From positions 1-11,012 of the forward strand of contig VBBB01000146.1 in assembly GCA_005882955.1 (NCBI GenBank): 11,012 nucleotides of DNA, read 5' to 3'. Both the position numbers and the translations under genes were made by a program. Positions 1 through 7,023 of the stretch are shown here, in pieces. The first letter of the stretch is position 1. Each line of letters begins with the position of its first letter. The stretch comes from Candidatus Bathyarchaeota archaeon (GTDB lineage Archaea; Thermoproteota; Bathyarchaeia; 40CM-2-53-6). The notes below the pieces were generated by a model. The model saw only the letters and a program-made list of their open reading frames with translations, was not told the origin of the DNA and made no database searches.

Positions 1-1
1 G

Positions 2-971
2 AACACAGGGTTACACACGCTTGCCGATAACGGAACAGGAAACTCGACTCAGATCCAGATAATTGCAACAGGTCTGATGCTGAATGAATCAATGGCAGTC
101 AATCTAATGCATCAATATGGAGTGACACACGTTGCCGTCTTTTTCAGCTACAATTATCAATCCGGAGGATCACCTTTGTGTCCGAGCAGCAGCAACTCTC
201 CAGCCGGGGCTCCACCCGTCTGCGGGTATGGCGATGATAGTAAATGGTATTGGATGGTAAGAATCGGAAACGGCACAGAAATCAACACTCCCATCGGTGC
301 AGCCACTGTCACATACAAGCAAAGGAATACGAGCCTATCAAACGGCCAGACACAGACCGACTACATTCGCTACATTACTGTGAACGGCCAGACGGATAAT
401 GGTACTCGGATAACGAGCAACTATCAAGGAGGCCTAATACCGACTAGCAACACACTGCTGGGGATACTTTTGCGAGACGGGTACCCCACGGGGATCAGCA
501 ATCCGCCGAGCTTTTGTTCAAGCGGTCAGACAACATCGTGTGATACTGGTAACCGGGGAGATGCAAGACCTTATTTATTTCTTCACCAAAGTCTTCCAGT
601 CCTCCAACGACTACGTCTTACTGTATCGAGTGAACTATCCGCAGACCCCCATTCTCACGGCTATGCTCAGCAACCCATATGTCTCGAAGGGTGCCAACAA
701 TGGCAACAACATTACTGGAACCTTGAGCAATCCCAGCGGACAACCAGTTACAAGCACGACTCCTGTAATGCTTCAATATGCGAAGCCCAACGACAACAGT
801 TGGACGATGATTGGAAGTAGTACGCTAACGACGACAGGGACATACCAGTTCCTCAACTGGAAGCCTCCGAGTGGGACAAGCCCAATCCGTGTTAGGGCCT
901 GGTGGAACGAAGATCCAAGTCTCGGCTTGAACGTAGCAGTGAGTGCTAATCAGACGCTGATTCAGCTGTAA
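2..971 (+). CDS. STT3/AglB oligosaccharyltransferase, C-terminal part, frameshifted, 5' end outside window
   Basis: C-terminal, extracytoplasmic part of the archaeal oligosaccharyltransferase that transfers lipid-linked glycans to Asn of N-X-S/T sequons. The frame is open from base 2. It shows the family's post-catalytic pattern: LADNGTGNSTQI, resembling the VDNNTWNNTHI stretch of STT3 proteins, then VTHVAVFF, then GDDSKWYWMVRIG, resembling the GDD..FLWMVRI stretch. The first frame stops at 820. The expected continuation (LIYFFTKVF...YVLLYRVNYP) lies in the next frame and runs to TAA at 969-971. Removing one base near the GGGG at 555-558 restores one reading, ...DTGNREMQDLIYFF. After VNYP, roughly 100 residues form an Ig-like beta domain (NPSGQPV...TGTYQFLNW...IRVRAWW). 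Catalytic motifs and membrane segments lie outside the window. Family assignment is confident. Whether the frameshift is real or a sequencing error cannot be decided here. Confidence 0.8.
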
Positions 972-1140
972 CGTCAGTCATCGAACCGGTTTCGAAACCC
1001 TTCGCCCGGTACTTGGCATACTTGTCGTCAGGCGAAAACTTTGCGGGATGTGGGATCCTAGTCGAGGCTCCGCAGTTGGGACAGATGCTCTTCAGAGTGT
1101 ACCGGGAGCATTGGGTGCACTTCCGCATCAGCCATTTCAT
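946..1140 (-). CDS. nop10: H/ACA RNP protein Nop10
   Basis: Small scaffold protein of archaeal H/ACA ribonucleoproteins. It binds the pseudouridine synthase Cbf5 and helps position guide RNA for rRNA pseudouridylation. The 64-aa product opens with the family signature MKWLMRKCTQCSRYTL and a compact zinc ribbon (C8, C11, C20, C23). The linear segment IPHPAKFSPDDKYAKYR follows, and in the family it wraps onto Cbf5. The last 15 or so residues (ETGSMTDVTAESASD) are an acidic tail beyond the usual end of the family. The ATG overlaps the TGA of the aIF2-alpha gene by 4 bases, so translation is probably coupled. It is the last gene of the minus-strand run. Its 3' end overlaps the converging STT3 gene by 26 bases, leaving no intergenic terminator. 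Confidence 0.95.
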   Translation of the reverse strand: MKWLMRKCTQCSRYTLKSICPNCGASTRIPHPAKFSPDDKYAKYRAKGFETGSMTDVTAESASD

Positions 1141-1928
1141 CCAATCTTTCTTCCTTCTCCTCCTGCCTTCTTGATAGAATCGAGAATTTCTTCAGTCACG
1201 AGGTTCAGTGTTTTTTCGGCAACTTCAAAACTTCCGGCTTCAACCTCGATCCGATACTTGGGCGCTCCAATTGTGTAGATCTTAATTTCGCTCCCTCTCG
1301 GCCTTCGGATCTTCTTCGCGCCGAGCAACGTCTGTCGGATAATCTCTAACCCTCCAGGCTTGTGGCAGGTGACTGCCACAGTTCCTCGAACCTTTGACCT
1401 CTCGAGACGTATCTTGGTCTTGGAGACTTCCGCGATGGCCTGGGCCCATTCCTCTGTTAGTCCCGCCTTGACTAAGGCCTCTGGACCTTCGTCCATGGCC
1501 TCTTCCAGCGGATCGTAGAGACCGCCGAATTTTTCTAGAATCGTGTTCTTGATAGTTTCTGCATCTTCCTCTGGTTTGTTCATTTTTTCGGCAGCGCTCT
1601 TGAGAATGGCCTCTGCCTTCCTCTCTTTCTTCCACTCAAGCATCTTCTCCGATTTTTCTCTTCCAGTAACTCGTCGGAGAGAGAGGTCTATCTGGTTCCG
1701 TTGAGGATTTACTCTTAGAACTTTAAGGACGAGTTTCTGCCCTTCTCGCGCGTGGTCTCGAATGTTCCGGACCCAAGTCGTCGCCATCTCCGAGATATGG
1801 ACAAGGCCTTCAATGCCCGCGAACTCGTCGAGTTTGACATAGGCCCCATAATCTTCGACCCTCTTCACTGTAGCGACGACAAGGTCTCCCACTTCGGGAA
1901 AGATGACCTGAGAAGTCTGGGTCGACAT
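1137..1928 (-). CDS. Translation initiation factor aIF2 subunit alpha
   Basis: Alpha subunit of the heterotrimeric aIF2, which delivers initiator Met-tRNA to the small ribosomal subunit. The 263-aa length fits the family. Residues about 12-87 are an S1 OB fold (GDLVVATVKRVEDYGAYVKL, then GIEGLVHISEMATTWVRNI, the region matching the eukaryotic Ser51 loop). About 90-175 is the helical middle domain (EWKKERKAEAILKSAAEK, then GLTEEWAQAI). About 175-260 is the alpha/beta C-terminal domain that contacts aIF2-gamma (GTVAVTCHKPGGLEII, APKYRIEVEAGSFEVAE). ATG start, 15 bases after the S27e stop. Its stop overlaps the nop10 start. The order L44e-S27e-aIF2-alpha-Nop10 is a widely conserved archaeal arrangement, which supports the call. 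Confidence 0.97.
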   Translation of the reverse strand: MSTQTSQVIFPEVGDLVVATVKRVEDYGAYVKLDEFAGIEGLVHISEMATTWVRNIRDHAREGQKLVLKVLRVNPQRNQIDLSLRRVTGREKSEKMLEWKKERKAEAILKSAAEKMNKPEEDAETIKNTILEKFGGLYDPLEEAMDEGPEALVKAGLTEEWAQAIAEVSKTKIRLERSKVRGTVAVTCHKPGGLEIIRQTLLGAKKIRRPRGSEIKIYTIGAPKYRIEVEAGSFEVAEKTLNLVTEEILDSIKKAGGEGRKIG

Positions 1929-1943
1929 TCGCCTGGACTCTTC

Positions 1944-2135
1944 CTAGCTCAACGACTGCAGAACTTCGCCACGAATCTTGGCCTTTCCACCCGCAGGTTG
2001 GGCTAGCAACTCGTCACAGACTGTACATTTGACGTAGCTGCTGGATCTCTCAAAGACAATCTGTTCATTGGCGCATTTCAAGCACTTTACTCGAAGGAAT
2101 ATGCTTCGAGGTTTTGGAATTAATTCCCATCTCAT
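1944..2135 (-). CDS. rps27e: 30S ribosomal protein S27e
   Basis: Zinc-binding protein of the archaeal small ribosomal subunit, shared with eukaryotes and absent from bacteria. The 63-aa product has a four-cysteine ribbon, C18-x2-C21 (CLKC) and C37-x2-C40 (CTVC). These are followed by the family-typical LAQPAGGKAKIRGEVLQSL, in which the TGGKA-like turn is recognisable. The ATG lies only 2 bases after the L44e stop. A strong Shine-Dalgarno-like GGAGGTTG sits in the end of the L44e gene about 12 bases before this ATG, so the two are almost certainly on one mRNA. Nothing is anomalous in length or composition. Confidence 0.96.
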   Translation of the reverse strand: MRWELIPKPRSIFLRVKCLKCANEQIVFERSSSYVKCTVCDELLAQPAGGKAKIRGEVLQSLS

Positions 2136-2137
2136 CT

Positions 2138-2425
2138 CTATGCTCCAACCTCCAACTTTCTCAGCCTGATGCCTAATCTCATGAGCGTATAGTTACAGGT
2201 TCGGCATTTCAATCTCACGAGAGACTTTTTCGTTGTTTTGGCAGTTCGCTTTAGTTCTGGGAATTTCTGGCCTCCATAACCGTGCTTCCGCCTCTCCTGG
2301 CGACGGCTTCCCCAGGCCATAGTGCGGGCTTTGCCAGCTTTGTAAACGGTAACGGAGTGAGCTGTGTGATGCCCGCATTTGGGACAGTAAGTGTTGACCT
2401 CTTTTGGAAACTTCGATTGTGGCAC
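2138..2425 (-). CDS. rpl44e: 50S ribosomal protein L44e
   Basis: Zinc-binding protein of the archaeal/eukaryotic large ribosomal subunit, located near the E site. The 95-aa product has the expected four-cysteine site split across the protein, C14-x2-C17 (YCPKCGHHTAHSV) and C74-x2-C77 (LKCRTCNYTL). Between them lies the very basic segment containing SRRQERRKHGYGGQKFP. The start is GTG at 2425. No ATG or TTG exists upstream before the frame closes, and the following FPKEVNTYCPKC matches the family's N terminus, so GTG is well supported. A 35-base gap separates it from the GINS gene, with no obvious Shine-Dalgarno sequence. Confidence 0.95.
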   Translation of the reverse strand: MPQSKFPKEVNTYCPKCGHHTAHSVTVYKAGKARTMAWGSRRQERRKHGYGGQKFPELKRTAKTTKKSLVRLKCRTCNYTLMRLGIRLRKLEVGA

Positions 2426-2460
2426 CAGTGAAAGACTTCGAGAGGTCCGAAGTCGCCCTT

Positions 2461-3024
2461 TTATTCATTATCCTGAACTGAGCTTCTTATCTCGACGGCA
2501 GCGCCCTGTCGTATTAGACTCTCTGCGTTTTCAAAGGGTAACTTGGCAATGTCCTCCTTGAGGAACGGCCCATGAGTCTTTAGATCAACTCCGATTATGG
2601 ACGGGACGTCTTTGACAAACCGTACTAGCAGCGTTGTCTTGTCCCTGTTCATCGGGCTAGAGGGCTCTCGGCCCTGCAAGAGTTCTTCCTTCAACTTCTC
2701 GTAGTGTCTCGAGATTCCTGAAAGGTCTTGGTAGACTTGCTTCTCGGAAGATTCAAGGTTAGTTGATTGATCCTTGTTCGCCTGAGTCCAGAGCTTTTCC
2801 AGCCTCCGATCCACTAGCTGAATGAGAAGCTGCTCCAGCCTTTTTGCCTCTTCGTCCATTACGATGGCTTTGAGCGATTTTGGGTCGAGGTTTCTTTGCG
2901 CCTCTTTTAACCTCTTGATGTAGGATGCCAAGTCTTTGAAGAATCCCTGTCTTAGTAGTTGGAGCTCCGGATTTTGCAGTTCCCGCTTCCAGGCTTGCTG
3001 TATTTCATCGTAAGTGGTTGTCAA
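2461..3024 (-). CDS. GINS replication factor, Gins51 type
   Basis: Subunit of the archaeal GINS complex, which joins MCM and the Cdc45/GAN-like protein to form the replicative helicase and contacts primase. The 187-aa protein has a helical A domain first (about residues 5-115: YDEIQQAWKREL, FFKDLASYIKRLKEAQ, long charged helices). A small beta-rich B domain follows (about 130-180: TTLLVRFVKDVPSIIGVDLKTHGPF, then LIRQGAAVEI). The A-then-B order is that of Gins51 (Sld5/Psf1-like), not Gins23. The start is TTG at 3024, the only standard start before the frame closes upstream at a TAG (3058-3060). The 65-base gap to priS holds a weak TATA-like GATAATAG (3070-3077), 46 bases before the start. Neighbouring primase and PCNA genes fit a replisome cluster. 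Confidence 0.88.
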   Translation of the reverse strand: MTTTYDEIQQAWKRELQNPELQLLRQGFFKDLASYIKRLKEAQRNLDPKSLKAIVMDEEAKRLEQLLIQLVDRRLEKLWTQANKDQSTNLESSEKQVYQDLSGISRHYEKLKEELLQGREPSSPMNRDKTTLLVRFVKDVPSIIGVDLKTHGPFLKEDIAKLPFENAESLIRQGAAVEIRSSVQDNE

Positions 3025-3089
3025 AGATCGTCTTCTTCCGCTGAATTCCAGGTTTGTCTAGGTCCGCATCTATTATCCGTTAGCCGTGC

Positions 3090-4403
3090 TCAGATCACTG
3101 GTTCTGCTCTACGTTTGCACAATAGGAGCATTGCCGCATAAGAGGGCAACTCGACCTCTTCGTTCAAGTAGGGTCCAAATTGCCTTTCTGCAAGTCGAAA
3201 TTGGGGTGCGTCTTTGACTCGGACCCTCATTTCTCCGTGAAACGCGAGGGAGTCTCTGAATGGGTCAAACTCGTCAAGTCTCTCTCTGGGGACCTGCATA
3301 GTCAATAGTCCTGTGTGTCCGTTTAGTGTGCCGGGAAGCCGGATTAGTCTGTGCACGTCTGTCGTTACTACTGTGTCGATCTTGGCGGATCTTCTATCGA
3401 CCGCTTTCACCGAAAGATTCTTCCAGGTCGAGAGGCCGAATCCTTTGACTGAGCTCCAGAAAGGTCTCTTGAAAAATTCGTCTCGATCTTGGGTCTTGAT
3501 CGTCTTGACTTGGGCTGGCGACAATCCTAACCGTTCTCCTTCCTCGCTCAAGACATCGTAGATTCCCTCAACCATTCTTCCCCGCCAGCCTGGTTGACCT
3601 AGTTGAGGGCCCTCGATGACCTTTACCCCTCCCACGTTCACCTCGTTCAACTCGTGTAATTGAGGGTCCAAGGCTTGACCTAGGACATAGCTCGCTATCT
3701 CCCTCCGCTCTTCCTCGCCCATCACTTGAAGCTGGGTCGAGTACACATGTACGTGGTATCCTCGGTGGCCCGAGAAGAATATGCGAAGGTTCGAAGGTTC
3801 AACTCCGAGATCAGAATACAATATCTCAAGAAGCTTCGTAGTCTCCTCTTTCGCCTGTCGCAGACATTGGTCACATAGCCAAGTCTGTTCCTCCATCCGA
3901 TCGTTCTTGCATTTTGGACAAATCCTTGGGGCTCCGCCATTACCGACCGTTCCACACGCCTTGCACTTCCACTTGTCATGACTAGGTTTACAGGGAGTAT
4001 CGAGGTGATCTGCGTCGATGTCGAAGACTAGATCGGCTCCTTTCCAGCCTTTCTCCTCCATGGCTGCCGTGGGTTCTTGGTAGTAGGCTGTTGAGAAGTA
4101 TGTGTGGGCGGGAATTAGATCGCGGATCGCTCCCAAGAGAACGCTTGGATCTCGGAAGGCTCTGTGTCTTACCATGAATTTTTCCTTGAAAAGAAGGAAG
4201 CCGTACTCTCTCTCCTCGGGATGAGGCGGTAGGTAGAATTCCTTGCTAAGGCTCAGATAATATTCTTGGAATTTCCGGCGAATGAGTTGTTCAGTTGGGT
4301 TCGCGTTTTGGACCCTTGTTGGTAAGGGTTCGTGATTTTGACTTGTAGTAGCTGAGGGGGTTCCTGATTGTTTCACAGATCTCATCTGGTTTGTAGCAGA
4401 CAC
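3090..4403 (-). CDS. priS: DNA primase small (catalytic) subunit PriS
   Basis: Catalytic subunit of the archaeal/eukaryotic-type primase, which makes the primers for DNA synthesis. The metal-binding acidic motif is DLVFDIDAD (D128 and D130). The nucleotide-binding SGHRGYH (211-217) follows, then DVHRLIRLPGTLNGHTG in the C-terminal half. Between the first two motifs is a cysteine-rich insert: C138, C147, C150, C162, C165, C177, C180. That is more than the single zinc knob of well-studied euryarchaeal PriS. The start drawn is GTG at 4403, with ATG 4385 and GTG 4376 as alternatives. The family-like sequence only begins at about residue 36 (PTEQLIRRKFQEYY), so the first 30-odd residues are probably not functional core. 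Every standard start lies inside the 3' end of priL in another frame, giving an overlap of 86-113 bases. Confidence 0.95.
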   Translation of the reverse strand: MSATNQMRSVKQSGTPSATTSQNHEPLPTRVQNANPTEQLIRRKFQEYYLSLSKEFYLPPHPEEREYGFLLFKEKFMVRHRAFRDPSVLLGAIRDLIPAHTYFSTAYYQEPTAAMEEKGWKGADLVFDIDADHLDTPCKPSHDKWKCKACGTVGNGGAPRICPKCKNDRMEEQTWLCDQCLRQAKEETTKLLEILYSDLGVEPSNLRIFFSGHRGYHVHVYSTQLQVMGEEERREIASYVLGQALDPQLHELNEVNVGGVKVIEGPQLGQPGWRGRMVEGIYDVLSEEGERLGLSPAQVKTIKTQDRDEFFKRPFWSSVKGFGLSTWKNLSVKAVDRRSAKIDTVVTTDVHRLIRLPGTLNGHTGLLTMQVPRERLDEFDPFRDSLAFHGEMRVRVKDAPQFRLAERQFGPYLNEEVELPSYAAMLLLCKRRAEPVI

Positions 4404-5343
4404 CGTGGGTCTTTAGTGTGCTGCACATAGGACAGGTATATTTGGTCCGGCCTCCCCGTTTTCCGCCGATGTGTTCGACCTGGTAGCGAGTCATTCTCTC
4501 TGAAAAGTCCGTTGCGGGCTTGAACAATCTGACAACGTCTTCTTCTCCTGTTCCGATGTTGAGAAGGAAGGAGGCTAGTGTGAACCTGCCCATGTGTTGA
4601 ACGTTCTTTCCTTCGTCGAGACTGTCTATTAGGTGACGGACGCAGGGCGGCATTGCCTCGGGCAGTGGTACCCGTGGAAGTTCATATTTCGTCGGTAGGC
4701 CCAGCCATTTGACGACTAGGCCTCTTGCCCTCTCCACCCTAGATCCTAGGAGTCTCGGTACCTCGTCAGGGGTCCGGCCCGATCTTTCCAGAATCTTCGT
4801 TCTCACTTCCTCCTCCATCAAGCGGGCTGCCTCGTCGCGTGTAATGTAGACAAACCCGTGGTCGAGGACTCTGTTGGGTAGATTCCATCGTGGTTCTCGG
4901 AGATGGACGGAGTTGTGAAGGAAGTTCGGTAGGCTAAGGGCGAAGTCGTAGAATCTCTTTCCCAGCTTGACATCGAGCCGCTTAAGTTTCCACATGAAAG
5001 TTGTGGAGGCTATGTACTCTAGTTTTTCAGGGTCTTCCTGTCTGAGTAGTTCGTAGGCTCTCTTCGATTCCGCTAGAGCGAACCTTCTACGAGCTCTCTC
5101 CTCTCCGACAAGACTGAGGATTAGGTTCGATATGGGGAAGGAGAGTATTTCCGCATTCTCGTTCGTGATATTTCCCGAGACTCTGCCCTTTGAGAGTGCT
5201 TCCTCTAGCCGTCCCTCGGCCCGATCCAGTACAGGGCTGAACTCTGGCGCCGATAGCTCCTCTATGGAGAGACCTAGTTCTCGCACGTATTCGGAAGCTT
5301 CTGATAGGAAGGGGTACTTTGCTAGGTCAGCCTTTGTTAGCAT
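4291..5343 (-). CDS. priL: DNA primase large subunit PriL
   Basis: Regulatory subunit of the archaeal primase. It carries a 4Fe-4S cluster and is needed for initiation and primer length control. The 350-aa protein has an N-terminal helical domain (about 1-225: KYPFLSEASEYV, RRRFALAESKRAYELL). The C-terminal Fe-S domain follows (about 228-335: EAMPPCVRHLID, GRFTLASFLLNIG, then the cluster cysteines). Likely ligands are C234, C304, C316 and C323, with an additional C307. NPLSYYKSK near the end is the usual family terminus. The last dozen residues (TLTNKGPKREPN) lie in the overlap with priS and look like a dispensable tail. ATG start, 6 bases after the PCNA stop, so co-translation with PCNA is likely. 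Confidence 0.94.
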   Translation of the reverse strand: MLTKADLAKYPFLSEASEYVRELGLSIEELSAPEFSPVLDRAEGRLEEALSKGRVSGNITNENAEILSFPISNLILSLVGEERARRRFALAESKRAYELLRQEDPEKLEYIASTTFMWKLKRLDVKLGKRFYDFALSLPNFLHNSVHLREPRWNLPNRVLDHGFVYITRDEAARLMEEEVRTKILERSGRTPDEVPRLLGSRVERARGLVVKWLGLPTKYELPRVPLPEAMPPCVRHLIDSLDEGKNVQHMGRFTLASFLLNIGTGEEDVVRLFKPATDFSERMTRYQVEHIGGKRGGRTKYTCPMCSTLKTHGVCYKPDEICETIRNPLSYYKSKSRTLTNKGPKREPN

Positions 5344-5349
5344 GCGGTC

Positions 5350-6165
5350 TTATTCTTGTTCTATTCTGGGGGCGAGATAGTAAAGAAGTCTGCCTTGCTG
5401 TGGCATTTCGAACTCCACCTTGATGGGCATGTTAGTGGAGAATTCGAGCGAAGCAACCTCTGAAGCGCCTGATCCTGCTCTTATGATTTCTCCAAGATAA
5501 TTCAGATTGTATGTTGCTCTACACGCTTCTTTAGCGTCGAGCTCCAATATCGCATCGCTTCCTTTGTCCATCTCGATTATGGCGCTGCTTAGCTCGCCGG
5601 TTGCTCTTACTATGAATTTCTCGGGACTTACTTCTAGCTTCACATTGTCGCTTATGGATTGCGCGTCGTCGATAATGTCTCGAAGGCTGACGGCTGTTAT
5701 CTTTACTCTGGCATTGAACGGTACTTTCGGAGTGGGCACTTCTTCCGTTGACGGATCGAGGGTAGGGGTGATGAACTTCCGTACAATCTTGTCCTTTAGG
5801 GTAATGTTGAGTTTCTTGTTCGCATCGTCATAGACGATTTCCACAGACTCGTCGCTTCGGGTTCTCTTGAGGAGCTTGAGGAGGTTCGAAACGCTTAATC
5901 GAAGTTTTGTCGGGGTATTGCACTCGTACGTATCGAAGGCGGCTTTGGGCCATTCAAAGTCAACCATGGCGATGTGGGAGGGGTCCATTGAACGGAGCTT
6001 GATGCCTTCTGGAGTTGCGTTGAAGTCAGCCTCTTCGATGAGGCTTGATATGGCGCCGATGAGGTTCCGAAATAATCGGGCGTCGTTCATGGTAGCTTTG
6101 AACAAGGGGGCTTTTACCGTTGCTTCTTTTTTCCCGGTTGTTTCCGCTAAAGAGCTTTCCAACAT
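5350..6165 (-). CDS. pcn: DNA polymerase sliding clamp PCNA
   Basis: Sliding clamp that tethers DNA polymerase, FEN1, ligase and other PIP-box proteins to DNA. It assembles as a trimeric ring of two-fold-repeated domains. Recognisable segments are FKATMNDARLFRNLIGAIS, the IKLRSMDPSHIAMVDFEWP stretch, the interdomain region about 135-155, and the C-terminal MPIKVEFEMPQQGRLLYYLAPRI. The clamp core needs about 250 aa but the ATG at 6165 gives 271. Codon 21 is a TTG (6103-6105) that would give the canonical N terminus MFKATMNDA and a 251-aa protein, so the first 20 residues (LESSLAETTGKKEATVKAP) may not be translated. The ATG was kept because it lies 5 bases after the TFS stop, as expected for coupling. 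No second PCNA is in the window, so homo- versus heterotrimer cannot be judged. Confidence 0.95.
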   Translation of the reverse strand: MLESSLAETTGKKEATVKAPLFKATMNDARLFRNLIGAISSLIEEADFNATPEGIKLRSMDPSHIAMVDFEWPKAAFDTYECNTPTKLRLSVSNLLKLLKRTRSDESVEIVYDDANKKLNITLKDKIVRKFITPTLDPSTEEVPTPKVPFNARVKITAVSLRDIIDDAQSISDNVKLEVSPEKFIVRATGELSSAIIEMDKGSDAILELDAKEACRATYNLNYLGEIIRAGSGASEVASLEFSTNMPIKVEFEMPQQGRLLYYLAPRIEQE

Positions 6166-6170
6166 TTGGT

Positions 6171-6494
6171 CTAGCTATTCTCCCGCCAGGTTGCCCCGCA
6201 GTTGGTGCATCTGAAGAACTGCGTGGACGATTCGTCTGCACCCCTCGTCTGGACGAGCCAATAAAAGGCTTCGTGATTACTGCACTTTGGACAATCAGCT
6301 TTCGTTTTGGGAAGCGTTCGGATCTTTTGCTCTTCCTTGCCTAGAACGATTATGTTCTCTCGTTCGTGGGAGAGCCGGTTAATCACCTTGTCACCTCGGC
6401 TACTCGTATAGCCACACTTTACGCATGCCATGAACACTTTCTTCTCCTGCTTAGAGGGAAGAAGAGTGGTACCGCATTTGGGACAAAACTGCAA
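6171..6494 (-). CDS. tfs: Transcript cleavage factor TFS (TFIIS-like)
   Basis: Archaeal relative of TFIIS and Rpb9. It enters the RNA polymerase secondary channel and stimulates cleavage of backtracked RNA. The 107-aa protein has an N-terminal zinc ribbon (C4, C7, C24, C27) and a C-terminal TFIIS-type ribbon (C68, C71, C96, C99). Between the last two cysteine pairs is the catalytic acidic dipeptide D87-E88 in RGADESSTQFFRC, matching the family's R.ADE..T.FF.C. That marks an active cleavage factor and not the acidic-loop-less paralogue. The start is TTG at 6494, supported because the first zinc ligand is residue 4, as is usual. It follows a 49-base gap after the DUF99 gene, which holds a TATA-like element, so TFS-PCNA may have its own promoter. 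Confidence 0.96.
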   Translation of the reverse strand: MQFCPKCGTTLLPSKQEKKVFMACVKCGYTSSRGDKVINRLSHERENIIVLGKEEQKIRTLPKTKADCPKCSNHEAFYWLVQTRGADESSTQFFRCTNCGATWRENS

Positions 6495-6528
6495 AAACTG
6501 GTCAGCCCAAAACGAAAGCTGTCCCGCG

Positions 6529-6541
6529 AATTTATCCTTTA
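6529..6541 (-). promoter_or_regulatory. Possible BRE/TATA promoter upstream of tfs
   Basis: In the 49-base gap before tfs the minus strand reads TAAAGGATAAATT. The AAAG (6537-6540) could serve as a BRE and GATAAATT (6529-6536) as a TATA box. The box ends 34 bases before the TTG start, so transcription starting about 25 bases downstream would give a short leader. It is the most AT-rich patch in this part of the run. It is a pattern match only, with no conserved comparison available. Confidence 0.3.
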
Positions 6542-6543
6542 TC

Positions 6544-7023
6544 TCATGGGGGCCCTCTGGGCACTCCTTGTTTGGCTAACAAATGAGCAATCCTCACGGG
6601 CTCTGGAAGCTTTTCAATTGTCCAGGAAACGGAAAAAATCTTCCCAAAGGCGGGCGATTCAAGCCGGGTTTTGACCCATATTCGACCTAGCTTCCCTTGG
6701 AAGACTCTGTAGCTTCTACCATGACGAGGTCTCCCTTTAGAGATCGCTATTGTTGGTAGCTTGGTTACTCTCTCTAACAATTTAGGATCCAGTTGGTCCT
6801 TTGGATCGTGCAGCGTCATGGCTCGGAGCTCGGGAAAATACTTTAACTCAATAATTCTCTCGGCGCAATTCCTGGCAGGCTCGTTTTGGGCGTGCGGGAA
6901 AGACACCACACCGTCCAGATAGAGCCCGCCGCGTACAATGACACCGACGACCGAGCGAGGATTACACGTGTCAAGTCCGAGTGTACGAATCTCCTTCTTT
7001 ACCTGTCCGATGGGACGTCTCAT
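6544..7023 (-). CDS. DUF99 family protein, endonuclease V-like fold
   Basis: Member of the archaeal DUF99 family, which is related in fold to endonuclease V but has no firmly established activity. The 159-aa protein opens with the family pattern VKKEIRTLGLDTCNP, where the Asp of GLD corresponds to the first acidic position of the nuclease-like fold. VVGVIVRGGLYLDGVV follows. Further on are TLPTIAISKGRPRH and the C-terminal PEPVRIAHLLAKQGV, both typical. It is slightly shorter than many relatives because of a trimmed C terminus. Its ATG overlaps the stop of the RNase III-like gene in an ATGA, so the two are translationally coupled. Association with an RNase III-like protein, TFS and the exosome subunit suggests nucleic-acid processing, but that is inference. 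Confidence 0.82.
   Translation of the reverse strand: MRRPIGQVKKEIRTLGLDTCNPRSVVGVIVRGGLYLDGVVSFPHAQNEPARNCAERIIELKYFPELRAMTLHDPKDQLDPKLLERVTKLPTIAISKGRPRHGRSYRVFQGKLGRIWVKTRLESPAFGKIFSVSWTIEKLPEPVRIAHLLAKQGVPRGPP

Noticed and set aside
540..971. A separate 143-aa gene starting at the GTG at 540.
   Set aside because: It begins with STT3-like C-terminal sequence that continues the upstream frame, so it is the second half of a frameshifted gene and not an independent one.
3058..3069. ATG CGG ACC TAG in frame with and upstream of the GINS start, suggesting TAG read-through (for example pyrrolysine) or a tiny leader peptide.
   Set aside because: TAG is the normal stop of nop10, S27e, L44e, TFS, HAD and rpoL here, and the stretch between this TAG and the TTG does not look like the start of a GINS protein.
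3783..3802. Tandem GAAGGTTC GAAGGTTC inside priS.
   Set aside because: Two copies of 8 bases within conserved coding sequence. It needs no explanation beyond codon choice.
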